NCBI GenBank assembly: GCA_017546745.1
Contig: JAFYRZ010000065.1
Location: forward strand, 1 to 13,734
Direction of reading: 5' to 3'
DNA: 13,734 bases
Source of the DNA: Clostridia bacterium
GTDB taxonomy: Bacteria; Bacillota_A; Clostridia; Oscillospirales; CAG-272
In this document: piece by piece, positions 6,476-12,892 of the stretch
How the letters are laid out: every line of letters starts with the position of its first letter
Position numbering within the stretch: the first letter of the stretch is position 1
The notes under the pieces: generated by a model
Told to the model about the DNA's origin: nothing
What the model saw: only the letters and a program-made list of their open reading frames with translations
Databases searched by the model: none
Position numbers and translations under genes: made by a program

Positions 6476-7787
6476 TTCTATCCACCTTACTGATTATGAT
6501 TTTGCTTATTGCTTCCTTTATAACACCGTCAAAGGGTGCGTGATAGTTTACCGAAAGGCCGTCAGCCGCCCTTGCGATCACATCACCGCGCGAAACCCTC
6601 TGTCCCTCAGAGCATACTATCTCTGCCCCTGTGCCGATATGATTTGCGGGGTTGATCTCGACGCGATCAACGCTTATCTCTTCAACACCGACGGGGATCT
6701 TATCAAGCCTACCAACACCAAGCGCACTCGCCCATCTGTCGGTCGGTATTTGTCTAAAGTCGCGCTCCTTAGCGGGGGTAACTTCACCGTCCGCCTCGTA
6801 GCGCATTTTATTTTTCTGAAGGAGCGCCTTGTAGTTATTTATTACCGCCTTTGCGGAAATTCCCTGACTGCAGGCAAGGCTCTCGCAGATGCCGCAACTG
6901 CAGCAAAGTGTTGCCGCCTTTACCATCTCGGGGGTTACGGAAACCGCGCCCATTGCCGTTCTTACCATCTTATGAGGGTAAAGAGGATAGCCCATAAGAT
7001 AGCGGGGGCAAAGATCGGTGCATCTCGTGCATTGACAGCAGGCGGTCTCGGCTCTTGCGAGCGCCATTTTCGTATTTATCTTCTTCGAGGTTACAGCCTC
7101 GCACCCTCTCGGGAGGACGAGAATGCCCTTTGTGGTCTTGGTCACGGTTGCGGTCGTGGGGTCTATGATCTTACCCATAGACGGGCCGCCGTCTATTACC
7201 TCATGGCTATCGCTCACCGTTATGCCGAGACGGGAAAGGATATCCAAAACGCGCGCACCGATGGGCGCTTTTATAACGTATGCCCTTTCTGTATCTCCGC
7301 CGACGGTAAGCCATTTTTCGCACACGGGCTTTCCTGAAAGCGCCATAGCAACGTTATAAACGCTCTCAACGTTAAAGACGATAACTCCAACGCTTAAGGG
7401 AAGCTTTCCGGGTCTTACTACCCTGCCGGTCACCTGGTAAATAAGGCTGACCTCGTCACCCATCGGGTAAACGTTAGGCAAGACCTTTACCGAAATTCTC
7501 TTTCCGAGGCTATCTCCGTCAGAAATGCCGAGCCTTTTTGCAGTATGCTCCTTTATCGCCAAGATCGCGCGTCCGATGCCACTCATATCAAGAATTCCCG
7601 TAGCACCCGCGACGATCCTATCCATTTCATATTTCAAAATCGAGTAGTCGGTGTAAAGAAGCGGCTCACATTCCGCTCCGTTTATAAGGAGGGTATTCGC
7701 CCCCTCCGCAAGCTTAGCGTAAGAGGGGAACCCTGCTCCGCCGGCACCAACTATACCGGCCTGTCTTAAAATTTCACAAAGCTCCAT
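6468..7787 (-). CDS. pduS: PduS-like (RnfC-related) flavo-iron-sulfur oxidoreductase
   Basis: A 439-residue protein related to RnfC/NuoF. The N-terminal GIVGAGGAGFPSYAKL and NGAECEPLLYTD form the NADH/FMN-binding region, and EVIDGGPSMG follows near residue 200. There are two [4Fe-4S] motifs: C250-x2-C253-x2-C256-x3-C260-P and C295-x2-C298-x2-C301-x4-C306. The C-terminal region (GTGAEIVCSEGQRVSRGDVIA) resembles a barrel-sandwich domain. PduS in Salmonella reduces cobalamin; there are no B12 genes here and the dehydratase needs none, so the role is more likely general redox exchange across the shell or electron supply for activase. It sits 40 bases after the EutN gene and overlaps pduT. Confidence 0.92.
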   Translation of the reverse strand: MELCEILRQAGIVGAGGAGFPSYAKLAEGANTLLINGAECEPLLYTDYSILKYEMDRIVAGATGILDMSGIGRAILAIKEHTAKRLGISDGDSLGKRISVKVLPNVYPMGDEVSLIYQVTGRVVRPGKLPLSVGVIVFNVESVYNVAMALSGKPVCEKWLTVGGDTERAYVIKAPIGARVLDILSRLGITVSDSHEVIDGGPSMGKIIDPTTATVTKTTKGILVLPRGCEAVTSKKINTKMALARAETACCQCTRCTDLCPRYLMGYPLYPHKMVRTAMGAVSVTPEMVKAATLCCSCGICESLACSQGISAKAVINNYKALLQKNKMRYEADGEVTPAKERDFRQIPTDRWASALGVGRLDKIPVGVEEISVDRVEINPANHIGTGAEIVCSEGQRVSRGDVIARAADGLSVNYHAPFDGVIKEAISKIIISKVDRNV

Positions 7788-7827
7788 ATTCTCTCCGTTT
7801 AATTTTTCTTACGCCGCGCGCAAGAAT

Positions 7828-8076
7828 TTAGTCTACGATACCTACGATAACCGCGTCGACAGGTGCCGAGGTGTTGTGAAGCGCAAGTCTTGCAGACGAG
7901 CCGGTAGTGATAAGAACGGTCTCTCCGATACCTGCGCCAACCGAGTCGATAGCAACGATATACTCGTCGGTAAGGTTGCCGTTCTTCATTATCTGAACCT
8001 CCATAAACTTGCTTCCAACAAGAGAGTCCTGCTTTCTCGTGGATACGATATTATCTCTGATAATTCCTCTTAACAT
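7828..8076 (-). CDS. eutN: EutN/CcmL-type pentameric vertex shell protein (BMC-P)
   Basis: An 82-residue vertex protein. It has the short N-terminal strand RGIIRDNIVSTRK, then SLVGSKFMEVQI, then EYIVAIDSVGAGIGETVLITTGSSARLA, the glycine-rich segment typical of BMC-P proteins, and ends with PVDAVIVGIVD. Pentamers close the twelve corners of the icosahedral shell. It is slightly short for the family but complete at both ends. AGGAGA precedes the ATG. It lies between pduL and pduS, 31 and 40 bases away, and is the only vertex gene in the window. Confidence 0.93.
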   Translation of the reverse strand: MLRGIIRDNIVSTRKQDSLVGSKFMEVQIMKNGNLTDEYIVAIDSVGAGIGETVLITTGSSARLALHNTSAPVDAVIVGIVD

Positions 8077-8107
8077 ATCAAATTCTCCTGTATATGTAAA
8101 TATTTGT

Positions 8108-8776
8108 TTACTGTTTAACTATTTTAACCCTTGCGCCGTTGCCGATGCCGACAGCATTTGCATCGTCTGTATCAACGTGCATCTCGAGGCGGAAGTCCTT
8201 GTGAACTCTCACCTGTACGCCAAACCATCTTGCGGGGCGAGTGCCCTCTGCGTCTACCGTTACGAAGTCGTAATCCTTAACACCGAATCTCTCTGCCTCG
8301 CTCGGTGACATATGTATATGGCGGTTTGCAATTATACAGCCCTCGTTAAGCTCAACGACGCCCTTAGGACCTACTATCCTTATGGGAGCCGAGCCCTCGA
8401 GCTTTCCCGACTCTCTTACGGGCGGCTTGATCTTAAGCACGTAGGAATCCGTCATACTGATCTCGACCTGCGACTTAGGTCTTGTCGGACCTAAAACGCG
8501 AACGTTCTCTATCGGGCGCATAGACGGGCCTACGATGGTAAGGGTCTCCTTGCAGGCGAACTGTCCCGGCTGGGAAAGCTCCTTTATGGGGGTAAGCTTA
8601 TATCCCTTGCCGAAGAGCCTTTCTACGTCGCCCTCGGTAAGATGTATATGGCGGTTTGATATGCCGACGGGGATATCCCCACAGCCATCGCATTTAGAGC
8701 CGCATTTATCCGAAGCCTCACAAGCGCCTAAGACCCGCCTTACGACAGCCTCTATTTGTTCCTTTGTAAATTCCAT
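8108..8776 (-). CDS. pduL: PduL phosphate propanoyltransferase with encapsulation peptide
   Basis: A 222-residue phosphotransacylase that exchanges CoA for phosphate on propionyl-CoA, recycling CoA inside the compartment and giving propionyl-phosphate for ATP synthesis. Residues 3-18 (FTKEQIEAVVRRVLGA) form an amphipathic encapsulation helix. Two PduL domains follow, with metal-binding SNRHIHL (His43, His45) and ANRHIHM (His153, His155) plus EMHVDTDDANA (His200). The linker between helix and enzyme holds four cysteines (19, 25, 29, 32), which I regard as unusual. AAAGGAG lies seven bases before the ATG. A 131-base gap with two hairpins separates it from the upstream shell gene. No acetate kinase gene is visible in the window. 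Confidence 0.95.
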   Translation of the reverse strand: MEFTKEQIEAVVRRVLGACEASDKCGSKCDGCGDIPVGISNRHIHLTEGDVERLFGKGYKLTPIKELSQPGQFACKETLTIVGPSMRPIENVRVLGPTRPKSQVEISMTDSYVLKIKPPVRESGKLEGSAPIRIVGPKGVVELNEGCIIANRHIHMSPSEAERFGVKDYDFVTVDAEGTRPARWFGVQVRVHKDFRLEMHVDTDDANAVGIGNGARVKIVKQ

Positions 8777-8815
8777 TTTTTACTCCTTTCGGTCACTTTA
8801 GCATATCCCTCCTGA

Positions 8816-8883
8816 GTACTGCGGAAGAGTGCAAGCGTCTTACACCCTTTCGCAGTACCCAAAGGCTTTCGCCTTTGGGGTAC
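8816..8883 (-). promoter_or_regulatory. Paired intergenic hairpins between shell gene and pduL
   Basis: Two adjacent inverted repeats fill the 131-base gap. The first pairs 8816-8831 with 8843-8858 (GTACTGCG arms, one mismatch and one wobble on the transcript). The second pairs 8855-8866 with 8871-8883, CCCAAAGGC / GCCTTTGGG with one bulged base and a GAAA tetraloop on the minus-strand RNA. Both use GTAC at 8855-8858, so the outermost pairs compete. No U-run follows, so these are not standard terminators. They more likely set mRNA processing or stability between abundant shell transcripts and enzyme genes. Confidence 0.55.
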
Positions 8884-8907
8884 TGTCTCTCTGCCCTACT
8901 CTTTCAA

Positions 8908-9180
8908 TTACTTGATAGAGGGAAGAAGCTTCTCAACGTCCTGGTGGGGTCTGGGAATTACGTGAGTTGCGATAACCTCGCCAAGAGAGTTAGCAGCTGC
9001 GCTTCCTGCCTCAACTGCCGCCTTAACTGCTCCAACGTCGCCGCGTACCATAACGCTAACGAGTCCGGAGCCGATCTTCTCAGAGCCGATAAGAACGACG
9101 TTTGCCGCCTTTACCATTGCATCTGCAGCCTCGATCGCAGCAACAAGACCACGGGTTTCTACCATTCCAAGTGCTTCCAT
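8908..9180 (-). CDS. pduA: PduA-like hexameric shell protein (BMC-H), copy 2
   Basis: A 90-residue canonical [24 protein letters not shown], then the pore loop [16 protein letters not shown], then [10 protein letters not shown] and [14 protein letters not shown]. The pore residues KIGSG match those of PduA, a hexamer whose pore is thought to admit propanediol. The protein is almost identical to the one encoded at 9570-9845 (one I/V and one S/A change plus the extra initial Met). TAGGAGG precedes the ATG. A 101-base AT-rich leader separates it from the shell gene upstream. It is probably a main facet protein. Confidence 0.96.
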   Translation of the reverse strand: MEALGMVETRGLVAAIEAADAMVKAANVVLIGSEKIGSGLVSVMVRGDVGAVKAAVEAGSAAANSLGEVIATHVIPRPHQDVEKLLPSIK

Positions 9181-9281
9181 TTGGGTGTCCTCCTATAAAA
9201 ATAATTTATTTTTTGTTTTTGTGCGTTTATATTTCAAGGATCTCTCCTTAAAATCAAAATTTAGTGTGATAAGCTATCTTA
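9181..9281 (-). promoter_or_regulatory. AT-rich leader with small hairpins
   Basis: This 101-base gap is the longest between the four shell genes. TGATAAG-CTAT-CTTATCA (9267-9284) forms a seven-pair stem that includes the upstream stop codon. A second small inverted repeat, CAAGGA-TCTC-TCCTTA, lies near 9235-9250. The rest is A/T-rich up to the ribosome site. I see no convincing -35/-10 pair and no clear U-tract, so a weak terminator, processing site or simple leader are all possible. Confidence 0.35.
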
Positions 9282-9554
9282 TCAGCCGGTTGTGAGAAAT
9301 TTCATAACATCCGGGTGCGGACGTGCAATTACCTCACAGCACTTAACGTTTCCGACCTCGGCAGCTGCCGCGGCTCCCGCTTCGAGAGCCGCCCTTACAG
9401 CACTTACCTCACCCTCAACGACGACCGTAACAAGTCTGCCGCCGAGCCTTTTTTCTACGTGGATAAGTCTTACGTCAGCCGCCTTGACCATAGCGTCAAG
9501 CCCTGTGATGGCGGCAACCATTGCCTGCACCTCAAGTAACGCTATCGCCTTCAT
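9282..9554 (-). CDS. Divergent hexameric shell protein (BMC-H) with Arg in the pore loop
   Basis: A 90-residue single BMC domain: AIALLEVQAMVAAITGLDAM, then the pore loop EKRLGGRLVTVVVEGEV, then AALEAGAAAAAEVG and VIARPHPDVMKFL. Where the neighbouring PduA-like copies have KIGSG, this protein has RLGGR, adding positive charge near the pore and suggesting a different permeability. Tandem cysteines occur in VKCCEVI. The start has GGGGAG five bases upstream. It lies between the two nearly identical BMC-H genes, 15 bases after the first. It is probably a mixed-facet hexamer. Confidence 0.94.
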   Translation of the reverse strand: MKAIALLEVQAMVAAITGLDAMVKAADVRLIHVEKRLGGRLVTVVVEGEVSAVRAALEAGAAAAAEVGNVKCCEVIARPHPDVMKFLTTG

Positions 9555-9569
9555 CGTTCTCCCCTTTAA

Positions 9570-9845
9570 TTACTTGATAGCGGGAAGAAGCTTCTCAACG
9601 TCCTGGTGGGGTCTGGGAATTACGTGAGTTGCGATAACCTCGCCAAGAGAGTTAGCAGCGGCACTTCCTGCCTCAACTGCTGCCTTAACTGCTCCAACGT
9701 CGCCGCGTACCATAACGCTAACGAGTCCCGAGCCGATCTTCTCAGAGCCAACGAGTACGACGTTTGCCGCCTTTACCATTGCATCTGCAGCCTCGATTGC
9801 GGCAACAAGACCGCGGGTTTCTACCATTCCAAGTGCTTCCATCAT
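9570..9845 (-). CDS. pduA: PduA-like hexameric shell protein (BMC-H), copy 1
   Basis: A 91-residue BMC-H, nearly identical to the protein encoded at 8908-9180, with the same PduA-type pore KIGSG and the same C-terminal [14 protein letters not shown]. Two ATG codons stand side by side. AAGGAG lies nine bases before the first and twelve before the second, so either MMEAL or MEAL is possible, and the paralogue supports MEAL. It is 30 bases from the upstream shell gene and 15 from the downstream one. It is probably an abundant facet protein; the second copy may raise dosage. Confidence 0.96.
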   Translation of the reverse strand: MMEALGMVETRGLVAAIEAADAMVKAANVVLVGSEKIGSGLVSVMVRGDVGAVKAAVEAGSAAANSLGEVIATHVIPRPHQDVEKLLPAIK

Positions 9846-9875
9846 TTTTCTTTTCTCCTTTATAAATATTTTTTA

Positions 9876-10193
9876 TTATCTTAATTTGTCTTTACCGAGC
9901 GCGCTCATTCTCGCGAACCACTCGATGTCCTCGCTCTGCCTTGCGATCACCTTATGGGTGATGTAAAGCTCGCGTCTTTCGGCCTCTCTTTTGCCGCACT
10001 CGATCGCCGCGCTGACAGCCGCCGCAGATCCCTCGATCTTTATAGCCATAACGAGCGGAACTCTTGCAGAATCTCCGCCTGCGGGCTTATTTTTATCGAT
10101 CGCAACGACCTCGACCTCTGCCGCCTTTGCCATAGCATCGGCAACGACAATCGCAGTAGCAAAGCCATAGACCTCTATCATTCCAAGAGCCAT
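9876..10193 (-). CDS. BMC-H shell protein with extended pore loop
   Basis: A 105-residue BMC-H (MALGMIEVYGFATAIVVADAMAKAAEVEVV). Compared with its neighbours it carries about seven extra residues at the pore loop (IDKNKPAGGDSARVPLVMAI) and a longer C-terminus (IEWFARMSALGKDKLR). The Gly/Asp/Ser-rich insert would lie at the hexamer pore, and the extra tail follows the usual end of the fold. It is the first shell gene of the operon, 18 bases after the alcohol dehydrogenase gene, with GGAGGT before the ATG. The family call is firm; the effect of the insert on transport is unknown. Confidence 0.92.
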   Translation of the reverse strand: MALGMIEVYGFATAIVVADAMAKAAEVEVVAIDKNKPAGGDSARVPLVMAIKIEGSAAAVSAAIECGKREAERRELYITHKVIARQSEDIEWFARMSALGKDKLR

Positions 10194-10211
10194 ATCAGTC
10201 TACCTCCTGCC

Positions 10212-11405
10212 TTAATCGGCAACGTAGCAGATCTTGATACCCTCTTGGGAGATATTCTTTTCCATAGCCTCGTTAAGCTCGTTAAGGGAATAGGTGTGAG
10301 TGATAAGCTCCTTGATGGGAATATTCATCTCACGCGCCTGACGAAGGAACGCCACGGTGGTGGGGTAATCGTCTGCGCTGTAATCCCAAGAGCCAACGAT
10401 GTTGATCTCCTTGTTACACATAGCGAAGTGGGGGTTAACGGTGTACTCACCGTTGTTTACGAAGAAGCCCATCTCGCACATTCCGCCGCCGCGACGGATA
10501 TACTCGTAGATATCCTTTGCCGCCATGGGTGCGCCGGTGCACTGAAACGCAAAGTCTGCGCCAACTCCCGAGGATACGCCCTTGACGATCTTTACGCGCT
10601 CGTCAAGAGAGGTGACCTCCTTAAAGCTGATAACGGTCTTTGCACCGAGCTTCTTTGCCATCTCAAGTCTTTTCGGAGTGCCGTCGATAGCGATGATGTG
10701 GTTAACTCCTGCCGCGCGAAGAACGCTTATCATAACGAGACCGACAGGGCCAAGACCCTGAACGAGAACCTTGGAGTTAAAGTTGATAAGTCCTGTGGTG
10801 TTTGCGCGCTTAAGAGCGTGTACGCAAACGCAGGCAAGCTCAAGGAGCATTCTCTCCTTAAGGTCAAGGTCGTTTACTACGAAGTAGGTCGAGCCCTTTC
10901 CTCTGATAAGGAGGTGGGTCGCAAACCAACCGGTAAGGGGATTTGCGTCCGAGTGGGGGATAAGTCCAAACACGCCCTGCTTATCGCAAAGGTTGGTGTT
11001 TGCGGGATGGTTGCGGCAAACGTGGCACTCGCCGCAGCTGATTACGCTGGTAACGATCTTGTCGCCGACCTTTATGGGGTTGCCCGCGGTGTCGGTCTTG
11101 ATATTTTTACCGAGAGCGATGATCTCGCCCGTTCCCTCGTGTCCGAGAGTTACGGGAATGATGCCGAAGGGATCTGCGCGCCACTCGTGAACGTCCGTTC
11201 CGCAAACGCCGCATCCCTCAACCTTAACGAGAATGTCGTCGTCCTGAAGAGCGGGAACGGGATATTCCTTTACCTCGATCCTCTTTTTGTCAACGAGGGT
11301 CGCGACCTTTGCCGTCTTGGGCACGCCCGCGCCTGCCGCAGGCTTGGTCATTTCTCCGAGGATCTTACGAACTATGCTCTCTACCTGAGAAGATGTAATA
11401 TCCAT
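10212..11405 (-). CDS. Zinc-type alcohol dehydrogenase with N-terminal encapsulation peptide
   Basis: A 397-residue medium-chain dehydrogenase. Residues 3-18 (ITSSQVESIVRKILGE) form an encapsulation helix, joined by an Ala/Gly/Pro/Lys linker to the catalytic domain. Catalytic zinc ligands are expected at Cys68 (GVCGTDVH) and His89-Glu90 (GHEG). Structural zinc cysteines are 124, 127, 130 and 140, the last spacing two residues longer than usual. GLGPVG (217-222) is the Rossmann NAD-binding turn. It most likely reduces propionaldehyde to propanol, recycling the NADH made by PduP inside the shell; lactaldehyde reduction is also possible. Classic PduQ is iron-dependent, so this is a non-homologous replacement. 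It sits 14 bases after the aldehyde dehydrogenase gene. Confidence 0.92.
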   Translation of the reverse strand: MDITSSQVESIVRKILGEMTKPAAGAGVPKTAKVATLVDKKRIEVKEYPVPALQDDDILVKVEGCGVCGTDVHEWRADPFGIIPVTLGHEGTGEIIALGKNIKTDTAGNPIKVGDKIVTSVISCGECHVCRNHPANTNLCDKQGVFGLIPHSDANPLTGWFATHLLIRGKGSTYFVVNDLDLKERMLLELACVCVHALKRANTTGLINFNSKVLVQGLGPVGLVMISVLRAAGVNHIIAIDGTPKRLEMAKKLGAKTVISFKEVTSLDERVKIVKGVSSGVGADFAFQCTGAPMAAKDIYEYIRRGGGMCEMGFFVNNGEYTVNPHFAMCNKEINIVGSWDYSADDYPTTVAFLRQAREMNIPIKELITHTYSLNELNEAMEKNISQEGIKICYVAD

Positions 11406-11419
11406 TTTCTTTCCTTTCT

Positions 11420-12877
11420 TTATATGATCCTGAACGCCTCGGCAAGAACGCAGCGGCGCTGTCTTGTGAAGCTTTTCGCACTCGTAAGCCCCTCTCCCGT
11501 CGGTCCTGCAATAGTGAAGGTGGTGTGACCCTCTCCGCCAAAGCCGATGCCCGCATAGGAGGGCGCGTTCTTGACGAAGATCGTGGTCTCCACCGCTCTT
11601 GCAAAGCGGGTGAGGTTATCTATATTCTTTGAGTGCATATGTGCGGTGTGTCTGAAGCCGTGCTCCGCGCGGCAGGCGAGGTCTATCGCCTGGTCGATGC
11701 CGTTCACCCTTACTATCGGGAGGATAGGCATCATAAGCTCGTGCTGTACGAAGGGATGAGCAAAATCTGTCTCGCAGATTATACATCTTACCTCGCTGCC
11801 GACCTTAATTCCAAGGGCGGCAAGTATAACGCTTGCATCTCTTCCGACAAAGTCACGGTTTATGATCTTTGATACGATACCCGTCTTAGGGTTCTTTTTT
11901 TCAACGAGAACGATATCTGCAAGTCTGTCTGCCATCTCGCGGCTTATCATATAGGCGCCGTTTTCCTTCATAGACGCGATAAGCTCGTCCGCGATATTCG
12001 CAAAGGCGAATACCTCCTTTTCCGCAATACAGGGGAGGTTGTTATCGAAGGTTGCGCCGTCGATTATATCCTTGCCCGCCTTTCTTACGTCTGCGGTATC
12101 GTCAACGATAACGGGAGGGTTGCCCGCACCCGCACCGATCGCCTTCTTTCCGCTCGAAAGAACGCTTTTTACAACGCCGGGACCACCCGTACAAACGAGA
12201 AGCCTTACCGAGGGGTGCTTATACATAACGTCAGCGGTTTCAAGCGTGGGTCTTTCCACCGAGGCAACAAGCACCTCAGGACCGCCGACTATCGCACTTG
12301 CGCGGTTGATAAGGTCTACCGCGTAGTTTGAGGTTGCGATAGCTCCGGGGTGAGGGTTGAACACAACTCCGTTGCCCGCCGCTATCATACCGATACTGTT
12401 GCAAATTACCGTCTCAGAGGGGTTTGTTGAGGGAGTAATGCTTCCGACAACGCCAAATGGCGCCATTTCCGTGAGAGTAAGACCGAAGTCACCCGTCTTA
12501 ACACCCGCGACGATATCCGCCGTTCCGGGAGTCTTGTCTGCGACGAGGATATGCTTCGCCGTCTTGTGATCGACCCTACCCATTTTGGTCTCTCGCACAC
12601 CGAGGGCTGCCATAGTCGGCGCTTCCTCACGCGTGAGGGTCCTTATGACCGCGATAAGCTTCTCGCGCTCCTCAAGCGACATTGCGCGTACCGCGCGATA
12701 TCCTCTTTCTGCGGCGGCGATAGCGTCGTTCATATCGCTATAAACGCCGATAAAGCGCCTACCCGAGTAACCGCGGGAGTCAAAGCTCTCATCCTTGGCA
12801 AAAGCATCACCGCGAAGGTTCTTTATGACCGAGGCTATAACCTCCTCGATCTCTGCTTCCGTCCAATTTATTGCCAT
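11420..12877 (-). CDS. pduP: PduP-like CoA-acylating propionaldehyde dehydrogenase
   Basis: A 485-residue aldehyde dehydrogenase of the PduP/EutE group. It converts propionaldehyde, CoA and NAD+ to propionyl-CoA and NADH. The N-terminal helix INWTEAEIEEVIASVIKNL (3-21) is an encapsulation peptide followed by a flexible linker. The catalytic Cys is 283 in FDNNLPCIAEK. APFGVVGSITPSTNP near 139-153 and CTGGPGVVKSVL near 229-240 form the cofactor-binding region. GNPPVIVDDTAD is also typical. The length agrees with the family. The gene starts 15 bases after the aldolase and ends 14 bases before the alcohol dehydrogenase, which uses its NADH. Confidence 0.95.
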   Translation of the reverse strand: MAINWTEAEIEEVIASVIKNLRGDAFAKDESFDSRGYSGRRFIGVYSDMNDAIAAAERGYRAVRAMSLEEREKLIAVIRTLTREEAPTMAALGVRETKMGRVDHKTAKHILVADKTPGTADIVAGVKTGDFGLTLTEMAPFGVVGSITPSTNPSETVICNSIGMIAAGNGVVFNPHPGAIATSNYAVDLINRASAIVGGPEVLVASVERPTLETADVMYKHPSVRLLVCTGGPGVVKSVLSSGKKAIGAGAGNPPVIVDDTADVRKAGKDIIDGATFDNNLPCIAEKEVFAFANIADELIASMKENGAYMISREMADRLADIVLVEKKNPKTGIVSKIINRDFVGRDASVILAALGIKVGSEVRCIICETDFAHPFVQHELMMPILPIVRVNGIDQAIDLACRAEHGFRHTAHMHSKNIDNLTRFARAVETTIFVKNAPSYAGIGFGGEGHTTFTIAGPTGEGLTSAKSFTRQRRCVLAEAFRII

Positions 12878-12892
12878 AGCCTTATTCCTTTA

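Larger units (their letters stand above)
8908..9845 (-). repeat. Duplicated BMC-H gene pair flanking a divergent BMC-H gene
   Basis: The coding regions at 8908-9180 and 9570-9842 align without gaps, with about a dozen base differences over 273 by my count, many of them silent. The flanks differ except for a few bases at the stop codons. A divergent BMC-H gene (9282-9554) lies between. This indicates recent duplication or ongoing gene conversion confined to the coding region. Confidence 0.85.

Noticed and set aside
6390..7337. A 315-codon plus-strand open frame.
   Set aside because: It is antisense to the PduS-like gene, whose Fe-S motifs are clear; the plus-strand translation has no coherent fold signature.
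8793..8804. A tiny leader ORF (ATG CTA AAG TGA, minus strand) behind an AGGAGG upstream of pduL.
   Set aside because: The spacing from AGGAGG to ATG is only about three bases and three codons can arise by chance; there is no regulatory peptide pattern.
9954..11528. A 524-codon open frame on the plus strand.
   Set aside because: It lies antisense to well-supported alcohol dehydrogenase and shell genes, its translation shows no recognisable domain, and it spans several gene borders.
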